Shown here: positions 56,640-64,000 of the stretch, one piece after another
Layout of the letters: each line of letters begins with the position of its first letter
How positions within the stretch are numbered: the first letter of the stretch is position 1
Assembly (NCBI RefSeq): GCF_007830155.1
Contig: NZ_VLKY01000008.1
Span: 186,001-250,000 of the forward strand
Length of the DNA stretch: 64,000 bases
Direction: 5' to 3'
Origin: Pseudomonas duriflava
GTDB taxonomy: Bacteria > Pseudomonadota > Gammaproteobacteria > Pseudomonadales > Pseudomonadaceae
Position numbers and translations under genes: made by a program
The notes under the pieces: generated by a model
Databases searched by the model: none
Told to the model about the DNA's origin: nothing
Seen by the model: the letters and a program-made list of their open reading frames with translations, nothing else

Positions 56640-56790
56640 CTTTTCCGAGTCAAATTTCCATACGCCAACCGCCAAATTCCTGCCGTCCCCTTGCCGCTTT
56701 CCTCTTGCCATAGCGGAAAAGCTTTGCCGCTTTTGGCATCTACTTCACTCAAATTTAATTAAGTTATTGATTATTAAGAATTTTTTTTAT

Positions 56791-56806
56791 TGGCATGACA
56801 CTTGCT
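56791..56806 (+). promoter_or_regulatory. Sigma-54 promoter of flgB
   Basis: TGGCATGACACTTGCT has the -24 GG and -12 GC separated by 10 bases, matching TGGCAC-N5-TTGCA. It lies 37 bases before the flgB ATG, as expected for FleQ/FleR-dependent basal-body genes. Confidence 0.88.
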
Positions 56807-56842
56807 ATAAGGCAATAGCCCTTCTGGCAACAGGTCATCACC

Positions 56843-57256
56843 ATGAGTATCAGTTTCGATAAAGCATTAGGTATTCACCAGCAGGCGCTGGCGTTTCGCT
56901 CCCAGCGCGCCGAAGTGTTGGGCAATAACATCGCTAACGCCGATACGCCTAATTACAAGGCGCGGGATCTGGATTTTTCTGCTGTCCTGGCGGAGCAGGC
57001 TGAAAAATCTACCAAAGAAACTTTCTCCCTTGATACGACAGATAACCGTCATATCGCAGCTGAGGGTTTCGGCGACATGATGGCTGGCGCTGCATTGCGC
57101 TATCGCATCCCAACTCAGCCCTCGCTTGACCAGAATACCGTAGACGAGCAGATCGAACAGGCCAACTATGCCGAAAACGCGGTGCAGTTCCAGGCCAGTT
57201 TCACCCTGCTTAACAGCAAATTCAAAGGGCTCATGTCTGCCCTTCGCGGAGAGTAA
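56843..57256 (+). CDS. flgB: Flagellar basal-body rod protein FlgB
   Basis: Proximal rod component. It has 137 residues. The rod/hook signature QRAEVLGNNIANADTPNYKARD near 22-43 is clear, and the C-terminal helix is QANYAENAVQFQASF. It has no signal peptide, as it is exported by the flagellar type-III system. It leads flgBCDE, 2 bases before flgC. Confidence 0.97.
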   Translation: MSISFDKALGIHQQALAFRSQRAEVLGNNIANADTPNYKARDLDFSAVLAEQAEKSTKETFSLDTTDNRHIAAEGFGDMMAGAALRYRIPTQPSLDQNTVDEQIEQANYAENAVQFQASFTLLNSKFKGLMSALRGE

Positions 57257-57258
57257 CC

Positions 57259-57702
57259 ATGTCCCTGAGTAATGTTTTCAATATTGCTGGTACCGGCATG
57301 AGCGCGCAGACCACGCGACTCAATACCATCGCCAGTAATATTGCCAACGCCGAGACGGTGTCGTCCAGCGTCGATGAGACCTACCGGGCTCGTCATCCAG
57401 TATTTGCCACCATGTTGAATCAGGCACAACAAGGTGGCGGTACGTCCTTGTTTGAAGAGCAGGGTGAGGCGGGTACTGGCGTCCAGGTTTTGGGTATTGT
57501 CGAAGATCAAAGCAATCTCGAGGCTCGCTATGAGCCCAATCATCCAGCAGCCGACAAGGATGGCTATGTGTACTACCCGAACGTGAATGTCGTTGAAGAG
57601 ATGGCAGACATGATTTCGGCCAGTCGCTCGTTCCAGACCAATGCGGAAATCATGAACACGGCCAAGCAGATGATGAATAAAGTGCTGACATTGGGCCAGT
57701 GA
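57259..57702 (+). CDS. flgC: Flagellar basal-body rod protein FlgC
   Basis: Rod protein of 147 residues. The N-terminal signature is TTRLNTIASNIANAET near 18-33 and the C-terminal pattern MISASRSFQTNAEIMNTAKQM. The middle has the FlgC block VKVLGI-like QVLGIVEDQSN. It sits between flgB and flgD. Confidence 0.97.
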   Translation: MSLSNVFNIAGTGMSAQTTRLNTIASNIANAETVSSSVDETYRARHPVFATMLNQAQQGGGTSLFEEQGEAGTGVQVLGIVEDQSNLEARYEPNHPAADKDGYVYYPNVNVVEEMADMISASRSFQTNAEIMNTAKQMMNKVLTLGQ

Positions 57703-57715
57703 GGGGAAAAATAAA

Positions 57716-58414
57716 ATGACTCCTACAAATAGCGCAGGTGTAGCTGCCTCAACACTAACAAGTTTGGCTGGCAGCTCTTCGGCAAGCTCAGCCGCATCCA
57801 CTGAAAAGCAAAGTAGTTTAGGTAAGGATGACTTTCTTAAGTTACTCGTTACTCAGTTAAATAACCAAAGCCCACTGGATCCGCAGGACAACAGCGAGTT
57901 TGTAGCGCAGTTGGCTCAGTTCAGTAGTGTGGAAAGTCTTCAGAACCTTAACTCTTCCGTTAATGGAATTGCCACTAGTTACAAATCTGCTCAAGCGCTA
58001 CAAGCTTCCTCGCTTGTAGGTCGCTCTGTCATTGCCCAGACAGACTCGGCACTGGTAGATAGCTCGAAAAGCTTTAATGGAGCTCTGGCTTTACCGGTTG
58101 CGAGTAATGACGTTTCTGTTGGGGTGTATAACAGTGCAGGCTCACTGATTAAAAAAATTGAGTTAGGTTCTCAGAACGCTGGGAACGTCGATTTCATCTG
58201 GGATGGCACAGACGAGCAAGGCAACAAAGTAGAGCCAGGCTTACATACTTTTAAAGCAATAGGGATGATTGATGGCGCTCCTCTAGCGCTTTCAACCTAC
58301 CTGCCAGCTACTGTTAATAGCGTGACGCTAGGGCAGGATGGTAGTGAAATGCAACTCAACCTTGCTGGGCTGGGCAGTGTAACGCTGTCGCAAGTTCAGA
58401 TGATCGGACAGTAA
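57716..58414 (+). CDS. flgD: Flagellar hook-cap protein FlgD
   Basis: Scaffold for hook assembly. It has 232 residues. The conserved N-terminal block LGKDDFLKLLVTQLNNQSPLDP is near 35-56. A FlgD Ig-like/tudor domain (GNVDFIWDGTDEQGNKVEPG) follows. Its codon use is more AT-rich than flgB/flgC on its left, a feature it shares with flgE. Confidence 0.96.
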   Translation: MTPTNSAGVAASTLTSLAGSSSASSAASTEKQSSLGKDDFLKLLVTQLNNQSPLDPQDNSEFVAQLAQFSSVESLQNLNSSVNGIATSYKSAQALQASSLVGRSVIAQTDSALVDSSKSFNGALALPVASNDVSVGVYNSAGSLIKKIELGSQNAGNVDFIWDGTDEQGNKVEPGLHTFKAIGMIDGAPLALSTYLPATVNSVTLGQDGSEMQLNLAGLGSVTLSQVQMIGQ

Positions 58415-58441
58415 GCCGGCATCCCGGCAAAGGAGGAATGA

Positions 58442-59725
58442 ATGACATTCAATACAGGTTTAAGTGGTCTTAAAGCCGCTAGCACTCACCTGAATGTAAC
58501 AGGTAATAATATCGCAAACGCAGGAAGTACGGGCTTCAAGGCATCACGTGCCGAGTTTGCAGATCTTTATGCTGGGACAATAGGTAGCGGTGTTCAGACA
58601 GCTAATATTTCTCAACAGTTTACCCAGGGTAACATTACTAAAACTGGTAACAGTTTGGATTTGGCTATTAATGGTCAGGGTTTTTTTAAAGTAAGCAATA
58701 GTGGGGCTGAAATTTATACACGTAATGGAACTTTTAGCTCAGATAAAAATGGGAATGTAGTTGATAACTCAGGTTATAAGCTTCAGGGTTATCAGGCTGA
58801 TGTTGATGGCACTCTTATGAAGGGAGAGGTAACGGACTTGGTAGTCGACACGACGCCTCAGTTACCTAAAGCTACTTCCAAGATTGAGCAGATATTAACG
58901 CTGAATTCAACAGCTACAGTTCCTACTGCAGCAACATTTAATCCGGCGGATGCTTCAACATATAATTGGTCTACATCTGTTAGTGTTTTTGATAGCCAGG
59001 GCAACGAGCATACGATGATGCAGTATTTTGCCAAGACCGATACTAACCAATGGAATATGTACGTCACTATGGATGGGCGTAACCCGGCTGATCCTACTTT
59101 GACAACGCCTTATTCTGCTGAGGTGGATTTTGATGCCTATGGAAAGTTGACAGGCATTACGTCGTCTGATTTTAGTGTGGACGCAAATAATGTTTTAACG
59201 TTGGCAAATTGGGTTCCTGCAACCATTACTAACAGTACGACTTCCCCAGTGACTTGGGGCTCTAATGGTGCTGCAGCCAATGCTGACGGAGTAACGCTGA
59301 ATATCAGTAAGATTACTCAAACTAACAATACATCTGCTGTTACTAGCATCAGACAGGACGGCTACACGACTGGCCAATTATCTGGTCTGTCTACAGACTC
59401 TTCTGGGACCATATTCGCAACTTATACAAATGGACAGTCCAAAAATGTGGGTCAAGTTATCTTGACTACATTTGCTAATCCCCAAGGGCTTACGCCTATT
59501 GGAGGCAGCAACTGGATTCAATCCTCTTCTTCCGGGGAGCCTGTGCCCGGTGAGCCTGGAACTGGTATTTTGGGTACGCTTGAGGCTGGCTCTCTGGAAG
59601 ATTCGAACGTTGACCTAACCGCTCAATTGGTCGATTTAATTGTCGCCCAGCGAAATTATCAGGCAAATGCCAAAACCATTGAGACCGAAAGTACAATCGC
59701 TCAGACTATTATCCAGATCCGGTAA
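58442..59725 (+). CDS. flgE: Flagellar hook protein FlgE
   Basis: Hook monomer, 427 residues. The N-terminal signature HLNVTGNNIANAGSTGFKASR is near 17-37 and the C-terminal D0 helix is AQLVDLIVAQRNYQANAKTI. The central variable domain has Ser/Thr/Asn-rich beta segments. AAGGAGG precedes the ATG. The gene is clearly AT-richer than flgF-flgI, with many AAT, TTA and ACT codons. A strong terminator follows. Confidence 0.97.
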   Translation: MTFNTGLSGLKAASTHLNVTGNNIANAGSTGFKASRAEFADLYAGTIGSGVQTANISQQFTQGNITKTGNSLDLAINGQGFFKVSNSGAEIYTRNGTFSSDKNGNVVDNSGYKLQGYQADVDGTLMKGEVTDLVVDTTPQLPKATSKIEQILTLNSTATVPTAATFNPADASTYNWSTSVSVFDSQGNEHTMMQYFAKTDTNQWNMYVTMDGRNPADPTLTTPYSAEVDFDAYGKLTGITSSDFSVDANNVLTLANWVPATITNSTTSPVTWGSNGAAANADGVTLNISKITQTNNTSAVTSIRQDGYTTGQLSGLSTDSSGTIFATYTNGQSKNVGQVILTTFANPQGLTPIGGSNWIQSSSSGEPVPGEPGTGILGTLEAGSLEDSNVDLTAQLVDLIVAQRNYQANAKTIETESTIAQTIIQIR

Positions 59726-59775
59726 CTCTAGCGAATAGCTTTGCCGCAAGCGGCAACAATATTCCGGCACCCTAT

Positions 59776-59807
59776 GAAAAAAGCCTCTTTTGAGGCTTTT
59801 TTCTTTT
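59776..59807 (+). terminator. Rho-independent terminator of flgB-flgE
   Basis: An 11-bp stem (59777-59787 with 59792-59802) with a 4-base loop ends in a T-run. It lies about 50 bases after flgE, just before the flgF promoter. Confidence 0.92.
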
Positions 59808-59837
59808 AAATTCAGTGATTTGTTTTTGATTAATCAT

Positions 59838-59853
59838 TGGTACGGAACTTGCT
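59838..59853 (+). promoter_or_regulatory. Sigma-54 promoter of flgF
   Basis: TGGTACGGAACTTGCT has the -24 GG and -12 GC 10 bases apart, 54 bases before the flgF ATG at 59907. Confidence 0.82.
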
Positions 59854-59906
59854 CTGTATCTGGCACGAAGCACTTTGCTGCAAAAAAACCGTCGCTAGAG
59901 GAATCT

Positions 59907-60647
59907 ATGGACAAGTTGCTGTATGTAGCCATGACCGGCGCCACTCAAAATGAAATGGCGCAACGTGCACACGCCAATAACCTGGCAAACGTTTCTACTT
60001 CAGGGTTTCGTAAAGACCTTGAGCAGGCGCGTTCGATGCAGGTTTTTGGCGATACCCACCCTTCGCGCGTTTATGCCATGAGCGAGCGGCCGGCTACAGA
60101 TTTCACTCCGGCTGCCTTACAAGAGACAGGCAACGATATGGATGTAGCGATTGAGGGTGACGGCTGGATTGCCGTACAGGCCCCTAGTGGCGGGGAAGCC
60201 TATGTGCGTACGGCCAGCCTGCAAATCGACTCCCTCGGTCAACTGCGTACCAGTTCTGGGTTCCCGGTGATTGGTAACGGTGGCCCTATTGCTATTCCGC
60301 CGCAAGCCAAAGTTGAGATCGGTCAGGACGGGACCATTAGCATCCGCGCCCTCGGTGAAAATCCACGTGTACTAGCCGAAGTGGATCGGATCAAGCTTGT
60401 TAATCCTGACCTTAAACAAATGGAAAAAGGTACGGATGGCTTGATTCATACAAAAGACCAGCAGCCGGCCGCCGCCGACGCCAATGTTCGCGTCGTTTCA
60501 GGTTTCGTCGAGGCTAGTAACGTCAATGCTGCTGAGGAAATGACTTCAGTTCTGGCCTTGGCTCGTCAGTTCGAACTGCACATCAAAATGATGCGTACCG
60601 CTGAAGACAATGCCGGTGCAATGGCAAAGGTTTTGCAGCTCTCTTGA
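59907..60647 (+). CDS. flgF: Flagellar basal-body rod protein FlgF
   Basis: Proximal rod protein of 246 residues from the ATG at 59907, which has AGAGGAA upstream. The frame stays open about 40 codons further upstream through the promoter and is not coding there. [25 protein letters not shown] near 13-36 is the signature. DMDVAIEGDGWIAVQ and SGFVEASNVNAAEEMTSVLAL are typical. It starts the flgFGHIJ transcript. Confidence 0.96.
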   Translation: MDKLLYVAMTGATQNEMAQRAHANNLANVSTSGFRKDLEQARSMQVFGDTHPSRVYAMSERPATDFTPAALQETGNDMDVAIEGDGWIAVQAPSGGEAYVRTASLQIDSLGQLRTSSGFPVIGNGGPIAIPPQAKVEIGQDGTISIRALGENPRVLAEVDRIKLVNPDLKQMEKGTDGLIHTKDQQPAAADANVRVVSGFVEASNVNAAEEMTSVLALARQFELHIKMMRTAEDNAGAMAKVLQLS

Positions 60648-60690
60648 TTACAGCATGAACCGCCGTAAAGCCGGCGCTTAGGAGTACGCT

Positions 60691-61479
60691 ATGTTATCAG
60701 CATTGTGGGTTAGCAAGACGGGTCTATCCGCCCAGGATATGAACCTGACGACCATTTCCAACAACTTGGCCAACGTGTCCACTACAGGCTTCAAGCGCGA
60801 CCGCGCTGAATTCCAGGACCTGTTGTATCAGGTGCGTCGCCAGCCGGGCGCTCAGTCGACTCAGGACAGCCAGTTACCTTCCGGTCTGCAGCTGGGTACC
60901 GGCGTGCGTATTGTCGGTACGCAAAAGAACTTTACCGAAGGCAGTCTACAGACTACTGACCAGCCGCTTGACATGGCAATTAATGGTCGGGGCTTCTTTC
61001 AGGTTTTGATGCCAGATGGCACGGTGTCTTACACCCGCGACGGTACGTTCCACCTGAACGCCGATGGCCAGGTTGTAACAGCCAATGGCTTCCCGCTAGA
61101 GCCGGCCATTGTGGTTCCGGCAGAGACGCGTACGTTTACTGTGGGTGAGGATGGCACGGTATCCGTGACTACCGCCAACAACAATGCAACACCGCAAATC
61201 ATCGGCAATATCCAAACGGCTGACTTCATCAACCCGGCTGGTCTGCAAGCAGTAGGTAACAACCTGTTCATGGAAACCGCTGCCAGCGGCGCTCCTCAGA
61301 ACGGCACGCCCGGTTTGAACGGTTTGGGAACAGTTATGCAAGCCACGTTGGAAAATTCTAACGTCAGCACGGTGGAAGAGCTGGTGAACATGATTACTAC
61401 CCAGCGTGCTTATGAAATGAACTCGAAAGTTATTTCTACTGCTGACCAGATGCTTGGCTTCGTCACGCAGAATCTGTAA
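60691..61479 (+). CDS. flgG: Flagellar distal rod protein FlgG
   Basis: Distal rod, 262 residues. The signature is [21 protein letters not shown] near 21-41, followed by [15 protein letters not shown]. The C-terminal D0 helix is [21 protein letters not shown]. It lies 44 bases after flgF and 30 before flgH. Confidence 0.97.
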   Translation: MLSALWVSKTGLSAQDMNLTTISNNLANVSTTGFKRDRAEFQDLLYQVRRQPGAQSTQDSQLPSGLQLGTGVRIVGTQKNFTEGSLQTTDQPLDMAINGRGFFQVLMPDGTVSYTRDGTFHLNADGQVVTANGFPLEPAIVVPAETRTFTVGEDGTVSVTTANNNATPQIIGNIQTADFINPAGLQAVGNNLFMETAASGAPQNGTPGLNGLGTVMQATLENSNVSTVEELVNMITTQRAYEMNSKVISTADQMLGFVTQNL

Positions 61480-61508
61480 TCGCTTTTACTTTGCGAGGTC
61501 GTTGTTTC

Positions 61509-62204
61509 ATGAATCGCCTTCTTGCTCTTGTTCCAGTATGGGGTGCTGTCGTACTGGTAGGTTGCGTAGCTCCGTCTGCGCAACCGAACGATCCGCACTA
61601 TGCGCCTGTGCTGCCGCGTACGCCGATGCCAGCTGCGCAGAACAATGGCTCTATCTACCAGCCTGGGTTCGATCAGAACCTGTATACGGACCGTAAAGCC
61701 TTCCGCGTAGGTGACATTATTACCATTACGCTGGAAGAAAAAACGCAGGCGAGCAAGAAAGCGAGTTCTGATATCTCCAAAGACAGTTCGGCTGACCTGG
61801 GCATCACTTCGCTATTTGGTACCTCAGGACAAATTGCCAATCCGTTGTCGAGCGGTAAATTGAACCTGGGTGCTCAGTTCGAGGGTTCGCGTGAGTCGGC
61901 AGGTGATGCCCAGGCGGCTCAAAGCAACAGCCTGAGTGGCTCGCTGACGGTTACCGTGGCGGATGTTATGCCTAATGGGGTGTTGGCGGTCCGCGGTGAA
62001 AAATGGCTGACCCTCAACACTGGCAATGAGTTGATGCGTATTTCCGGCCTGATTCGGGCAGATGACATCAGCACTACCAACGAAGTGTCTTCTACGCGAG
62101 TGGCTGATGCCCGTATTACCTACTCGGGCACGGGCGCCTTCGCTGATGCGAGCCAACCCGGTTGGCTGAGCCGGTTCTTTAATAGTCCGCTGTTTCCGTT
62201 CTGA
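61509..62204 (+). CDS. flgH: Flagellar L-ring protein FlgH
   Basis: Outer-membrane lipoprotein ring. From the ATG at 61509 it has 231 residues. The signal peptide [19 protein letters not shown] ends with lipobox LVGC, placing the lipid on Cys19. The conserved [19 protein letters not shown] and [13 protein letters not shown] blocks follow. The C terminus has [11 protein letters not shown]. An upstream GTG-like extension is not needed. Confidence 0.96.
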   Translation: MNRLLALVPVWGAVVLVGCVAPSAQPNDPHYAPVLPRTPMPAAQNNGSIYQPGFDQNLYTDRKAFRVGDIITITLEEKTQASKKASSDISKDSSADLGITSLFGTSGQIANPLSSGKLNLGAQFEGSRESAGDAQAAQSNSLSGSLTVTVADVMPNGVLAVRGEKWLTLNTGNELMRISGLIRADDISTTNEVSSTRVADARITYSGTGAFADASQPGWLSRFFNSPLFPF

Positions 62205-62215
62205 GGCAAGAAGCC

Positions 62216-63316
62216 ATGTTGAAACACCTTTGCGTTGCCTTCGCGCTGGTTCTGTCGGCTACGGCAGTCCAGGCAGAACGCCTCAAGGACATCGCCAGCA
62301 TCCAGGGCGTCCGGAGCAACCAGTTGATCGGCTATGGTCTGGTGGTCGGCCTCAACGGTACGGGTGACCAGACAACCCAGACGCCGTTTACGGTGCAAAC
62401 ATTCAATAACATGATGGCGCAGTTCGGGATCAAGGTGCCGAGCGGTGGCAACGTGCAGTTAAAAAACGTGGCGGCCGTATCCATTCATGCGGACCTGCCA
62501 GCTTTTTCCAAGCCAGGGCAAACAATCGACGTAACCATATCGTCGATTGGTAATGCCAAGAGTCTGCGAGGCGGTAGCCTGCTGATGACCCCGCTGAAAG
62601 GGATCGACGGCAACGTTTATGCTATTGCTCAAGGCAATCTGGTTGTCGGCGGTTTCGATGCCGAGGGTAAAGATGGCTCGCGGATTACAGTTAACGTTCC
62701 GTCAGCCGGGCGTATTCCTGGAGGCGCAACGGTAGAACGTCCAGTGCCGAGCGGGTTCGACCAGGGGAATTCCCTTACGTTGAACCTTAACCGGTCTGAC
62801 TTCACTACGGCTAAGCACATCGTCGACAAGATCAACGAACTGCTCGGCCCAGGAGTAGCTACAGCCATTGATGGCGGCTCGGTGCGCGTGACGGCACCTA
62901 TGGATCCTAGCCAGCGTGTCGACTACATCTCGGTACTGGAAAACCTGGAAGTCAACCCCGGCCAAGCCGTTGCGAAAGTCATTATCAACTCTCGTACCGG
63001 AACCATTGTAATCGGGCAAAACGTAAAGGTATCTCCGGCGGCCGTTACCCACGGCAGTCTGACGGTCACCATCAGCGAAGACCCGATCGTCAGCCAGCCC
63101 AACCCGCTTTCCAATGGCGAGACGGCAGTAGTACCAAACTCGACGGTTAGAGCCAACCAGGAGGCCAAGCCGATGTTCAAGTTCGGCCCAGGTACCACGC
63201 TGGATGAAATCGTCCGGGCAGTCAATCAAGTGGGCGCGGCGCCCAGTGATCTGATGGCCATTCTGGAAGCTCTTAAGCAGGCCGGTGCATTGCAAGCCGA
63301 TCTGATCGTGATTTAA
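62216..63316 (+). CDS. flgI: Flagellar P-ring protein FlgI
   Basis: Periplasmic P ring, 366 residues. The signal peptide is about 1-20 ([15 protein letters not shown], cut before ERLKDIASI). The family blocks are [15 protein letters not shown] and the C-terminal [18 protein letters not shown]. It lies 11 bases after flgH. Its assembly needs FlgA, encoded in the divergent group. Confidence 0.97.
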   Translation: MLKHLCVAFALVLSATAVQAERLKDIASIQGVRSNQLIGYGLVVGLNGTGDQTTQTPFTVQTFNNMMAQFGIKVPSGGNVQLKNVAAVSIHADLPAFSKPGQTIDVTISSIGNAKSLRGGSLLMTPLKGIDGNVYAIAQGNLVVGGFDAEGKDGSRITVNVPSAGRIPGGATVERPVPSGFDQGNSLTLNLNRSDFTTAKHIVDKINELLGPGVATAIDGGSVRVTAPMDPSQRVDYISVLENLEVNPGQAVAKVIINSRTGTIVIGQNVKVSPAAVTHGSLTVTISEDPIVSQPNPLSNGETAVVPNSTVRANQEAKPMFKFGPGTTLDEIVRAVNQVGAAPSDLMAILEALKQAGALQADLIVI

Positions 63317-63329
63317 CGGAGCAGTAATC

Positions 63330-64000
63330 ATGGACTCTCGCTTGGGCGGAACCTACAGCAGTAACGTCGATTCAGGCGCCTATACCGACCTGAACCGCCT
63401 GGCCCAGATGAAGGGCAAAAACCGGGACAGTGAAGAAAACATCAAGAAAGTGGCTCAGGAGTTCGAATCGCTATTCCTGAATCAAATGATGAAGTCCATG
63501 CGTTCGGCCAACGAGGTTCTGGCCGACAAGGACAGCCCGTTCCAGAGCGAAACCACCAAGCAGTACCAGAGCATGTACGACCAGCAGATGTCGATCTCGC
63601 TCGCTCGCGAAGGCGGGGGCTTGGGGTTGGCCAGTGTGCTGGAACGTCAGCTGTCCAAGACGAATCATGGGCCTAGCCGTCCTAATCCATTCGCTCAGGT
63701 AGGGCAGGGCAGTCCTGCGCCTGCTGACATCGCCAAAGCACAGGCGCAGGACAAGGTCGTAGCGACAAACGAGCCAACTAGCGCCGGTCGGGATGATTCC
63801 AAATTGCTGAACATGCGCCGTTTGGCGCTGCCGGGCAAGCTGGTCGATCGTGTCATGGCTGGTATCGTGCCGGATACGAGTTCGACGACCACAGCTACCC
63901 GTACAACGGCCCTGGCACAAAATGACTGGAAGCAGACTCAAGCTTTGGCCGGAACGGCCGATAGAAGTTTGAAGAATGGTACGGCACAGGATTTGAGTGT
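63330..64000 (+). CDS. flgJ: Flagellar rod assembly protein FlgJ, 3' end outside window
   Basis: Starts with ATG at 63330, 13 bases after flgI. The first 110 residues hold the rod-binding domain, with AQEFESLFLNQMMKSMR near 45-61 and MYDQQMSISLA near 90-100. The rest, to the window edge (residue 223), is a linker rich in polar residues. The expected glucosaminidase domain, which clears peptidoglycan for the rod, lies beyond the edge. No stop codon is visible, so the gene is complete only on its 5' side. Confidence 0.93.
   Translation, partial: MDSRLGGTYSSNVDSGAYTDLNRLAQMKGKNRDSEENIKKVAQEFESLFLNQMMKSMRSANEVLADKDSPFQSETTKQYQSMYDQQMSISLAREGGGLGLASVLERQLSKTNHGPSRPNPFAQVGQGSPAPADIAKAQAQDKVVATNEPTSAGRDDSKLLNMRRLALPGKLVDRVMAGIVPDTSSTTTATRTTALAQNDWKQTQALAGTADRSLKNGTAQDLS

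Noticed and set aside
1-64000. CRISPR arrays, insertion sequences, integrases and rRNA
   Set aside because: No regularly spaced repeats, transposase or integrase motifs or rRNA segments were found on reading through the window.

Overview
The window looks like ordinary chromosome from a gammaproteobacterium of the Pseudomonadaceae. The evidence is the gene content and order: argG/PA3496-type protein/nth/orphan rsxB/metG/apbC/dcd; fabA-fabB beside a PA1611-type hybrid kinase, gpsA, DUF4389 and sixA; selD-selU; yciK-mupP-ubiG with divergent mtaD/mtnA; gyrA-serC-pheA; the Pseudomonadaceae regulator AmrZ; and flgZ-flgN-flgM-flgA/cheV-cheR-flgBCDEFGHIJ. GC content looks moderate by eye (roughly 50-55%), lower than in P. 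aeruginosa. Species was not determined. No integrase, transposase, CRISPR array or rRNA was seen.

Layout. 1-8 kb: arginine synthesis (argG, cut by the window edge), base-excision repair (nth), an unusual rnfB-like ferredoxin, methionyl-tRNA synthetase, the Fe-S carrier ApbC and dCTP deaminase. 8-14.5 kb: a CheV coupling protein, a MOSC protein whose ribosome-binding site lies in a hairpin, RapA, an AlkB-like dioxygenase with an overlapping 52-codon gene, then a small RNA that matches PhrS in position and architecture (ANR box, mini-ORF, strong terminator). 14.6-30 kb: a FHS-type sugar transporter, fabA-fabB, a hybrid histidine kinase, gpsA and its small downstream genes, two hydrolase-type enzymes, envelope and transport proteins, and the selenouridine pair selD-selU. 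30-43 kb: ubiquinone and peptidoglycan-recycling genes, the methylthioadenosine salvage pair, gyrA-serC-pheA, mgtE behind a structured leader, amrZ and tRNA-Arg(CCU).

43-50.5 kb is the accessory part: about 760 bp of gene-free AT-rich DNA just after the tRNA gene, followed by seven tightly packed, mostly overlapping genes (two GT2 glycosyltransferases, an FAD oxidoreductase, a polytopic membrane protein, a Rossmann-fold sugar-nucleotide-type enzyme, a TIM-barrel sugar isomerase and a small DMT/SMR-type carrier). They look like one pathway that builds, flips and transfers a lipid-linked modified sugar. This is the best candidate here for an undescribed system.

50.8-64 kb: an MFS transporter and the flagellar hook-basal-body region. 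FlgZ, FlgN, FlgM and FlgA run leftward with a near-consensus sigma-28 promoter before flgM. cheV, cheR and flgB-flgJ run rightward with sigma-54 promoters before flgB and flgF. flgJ is cut by the right edge.
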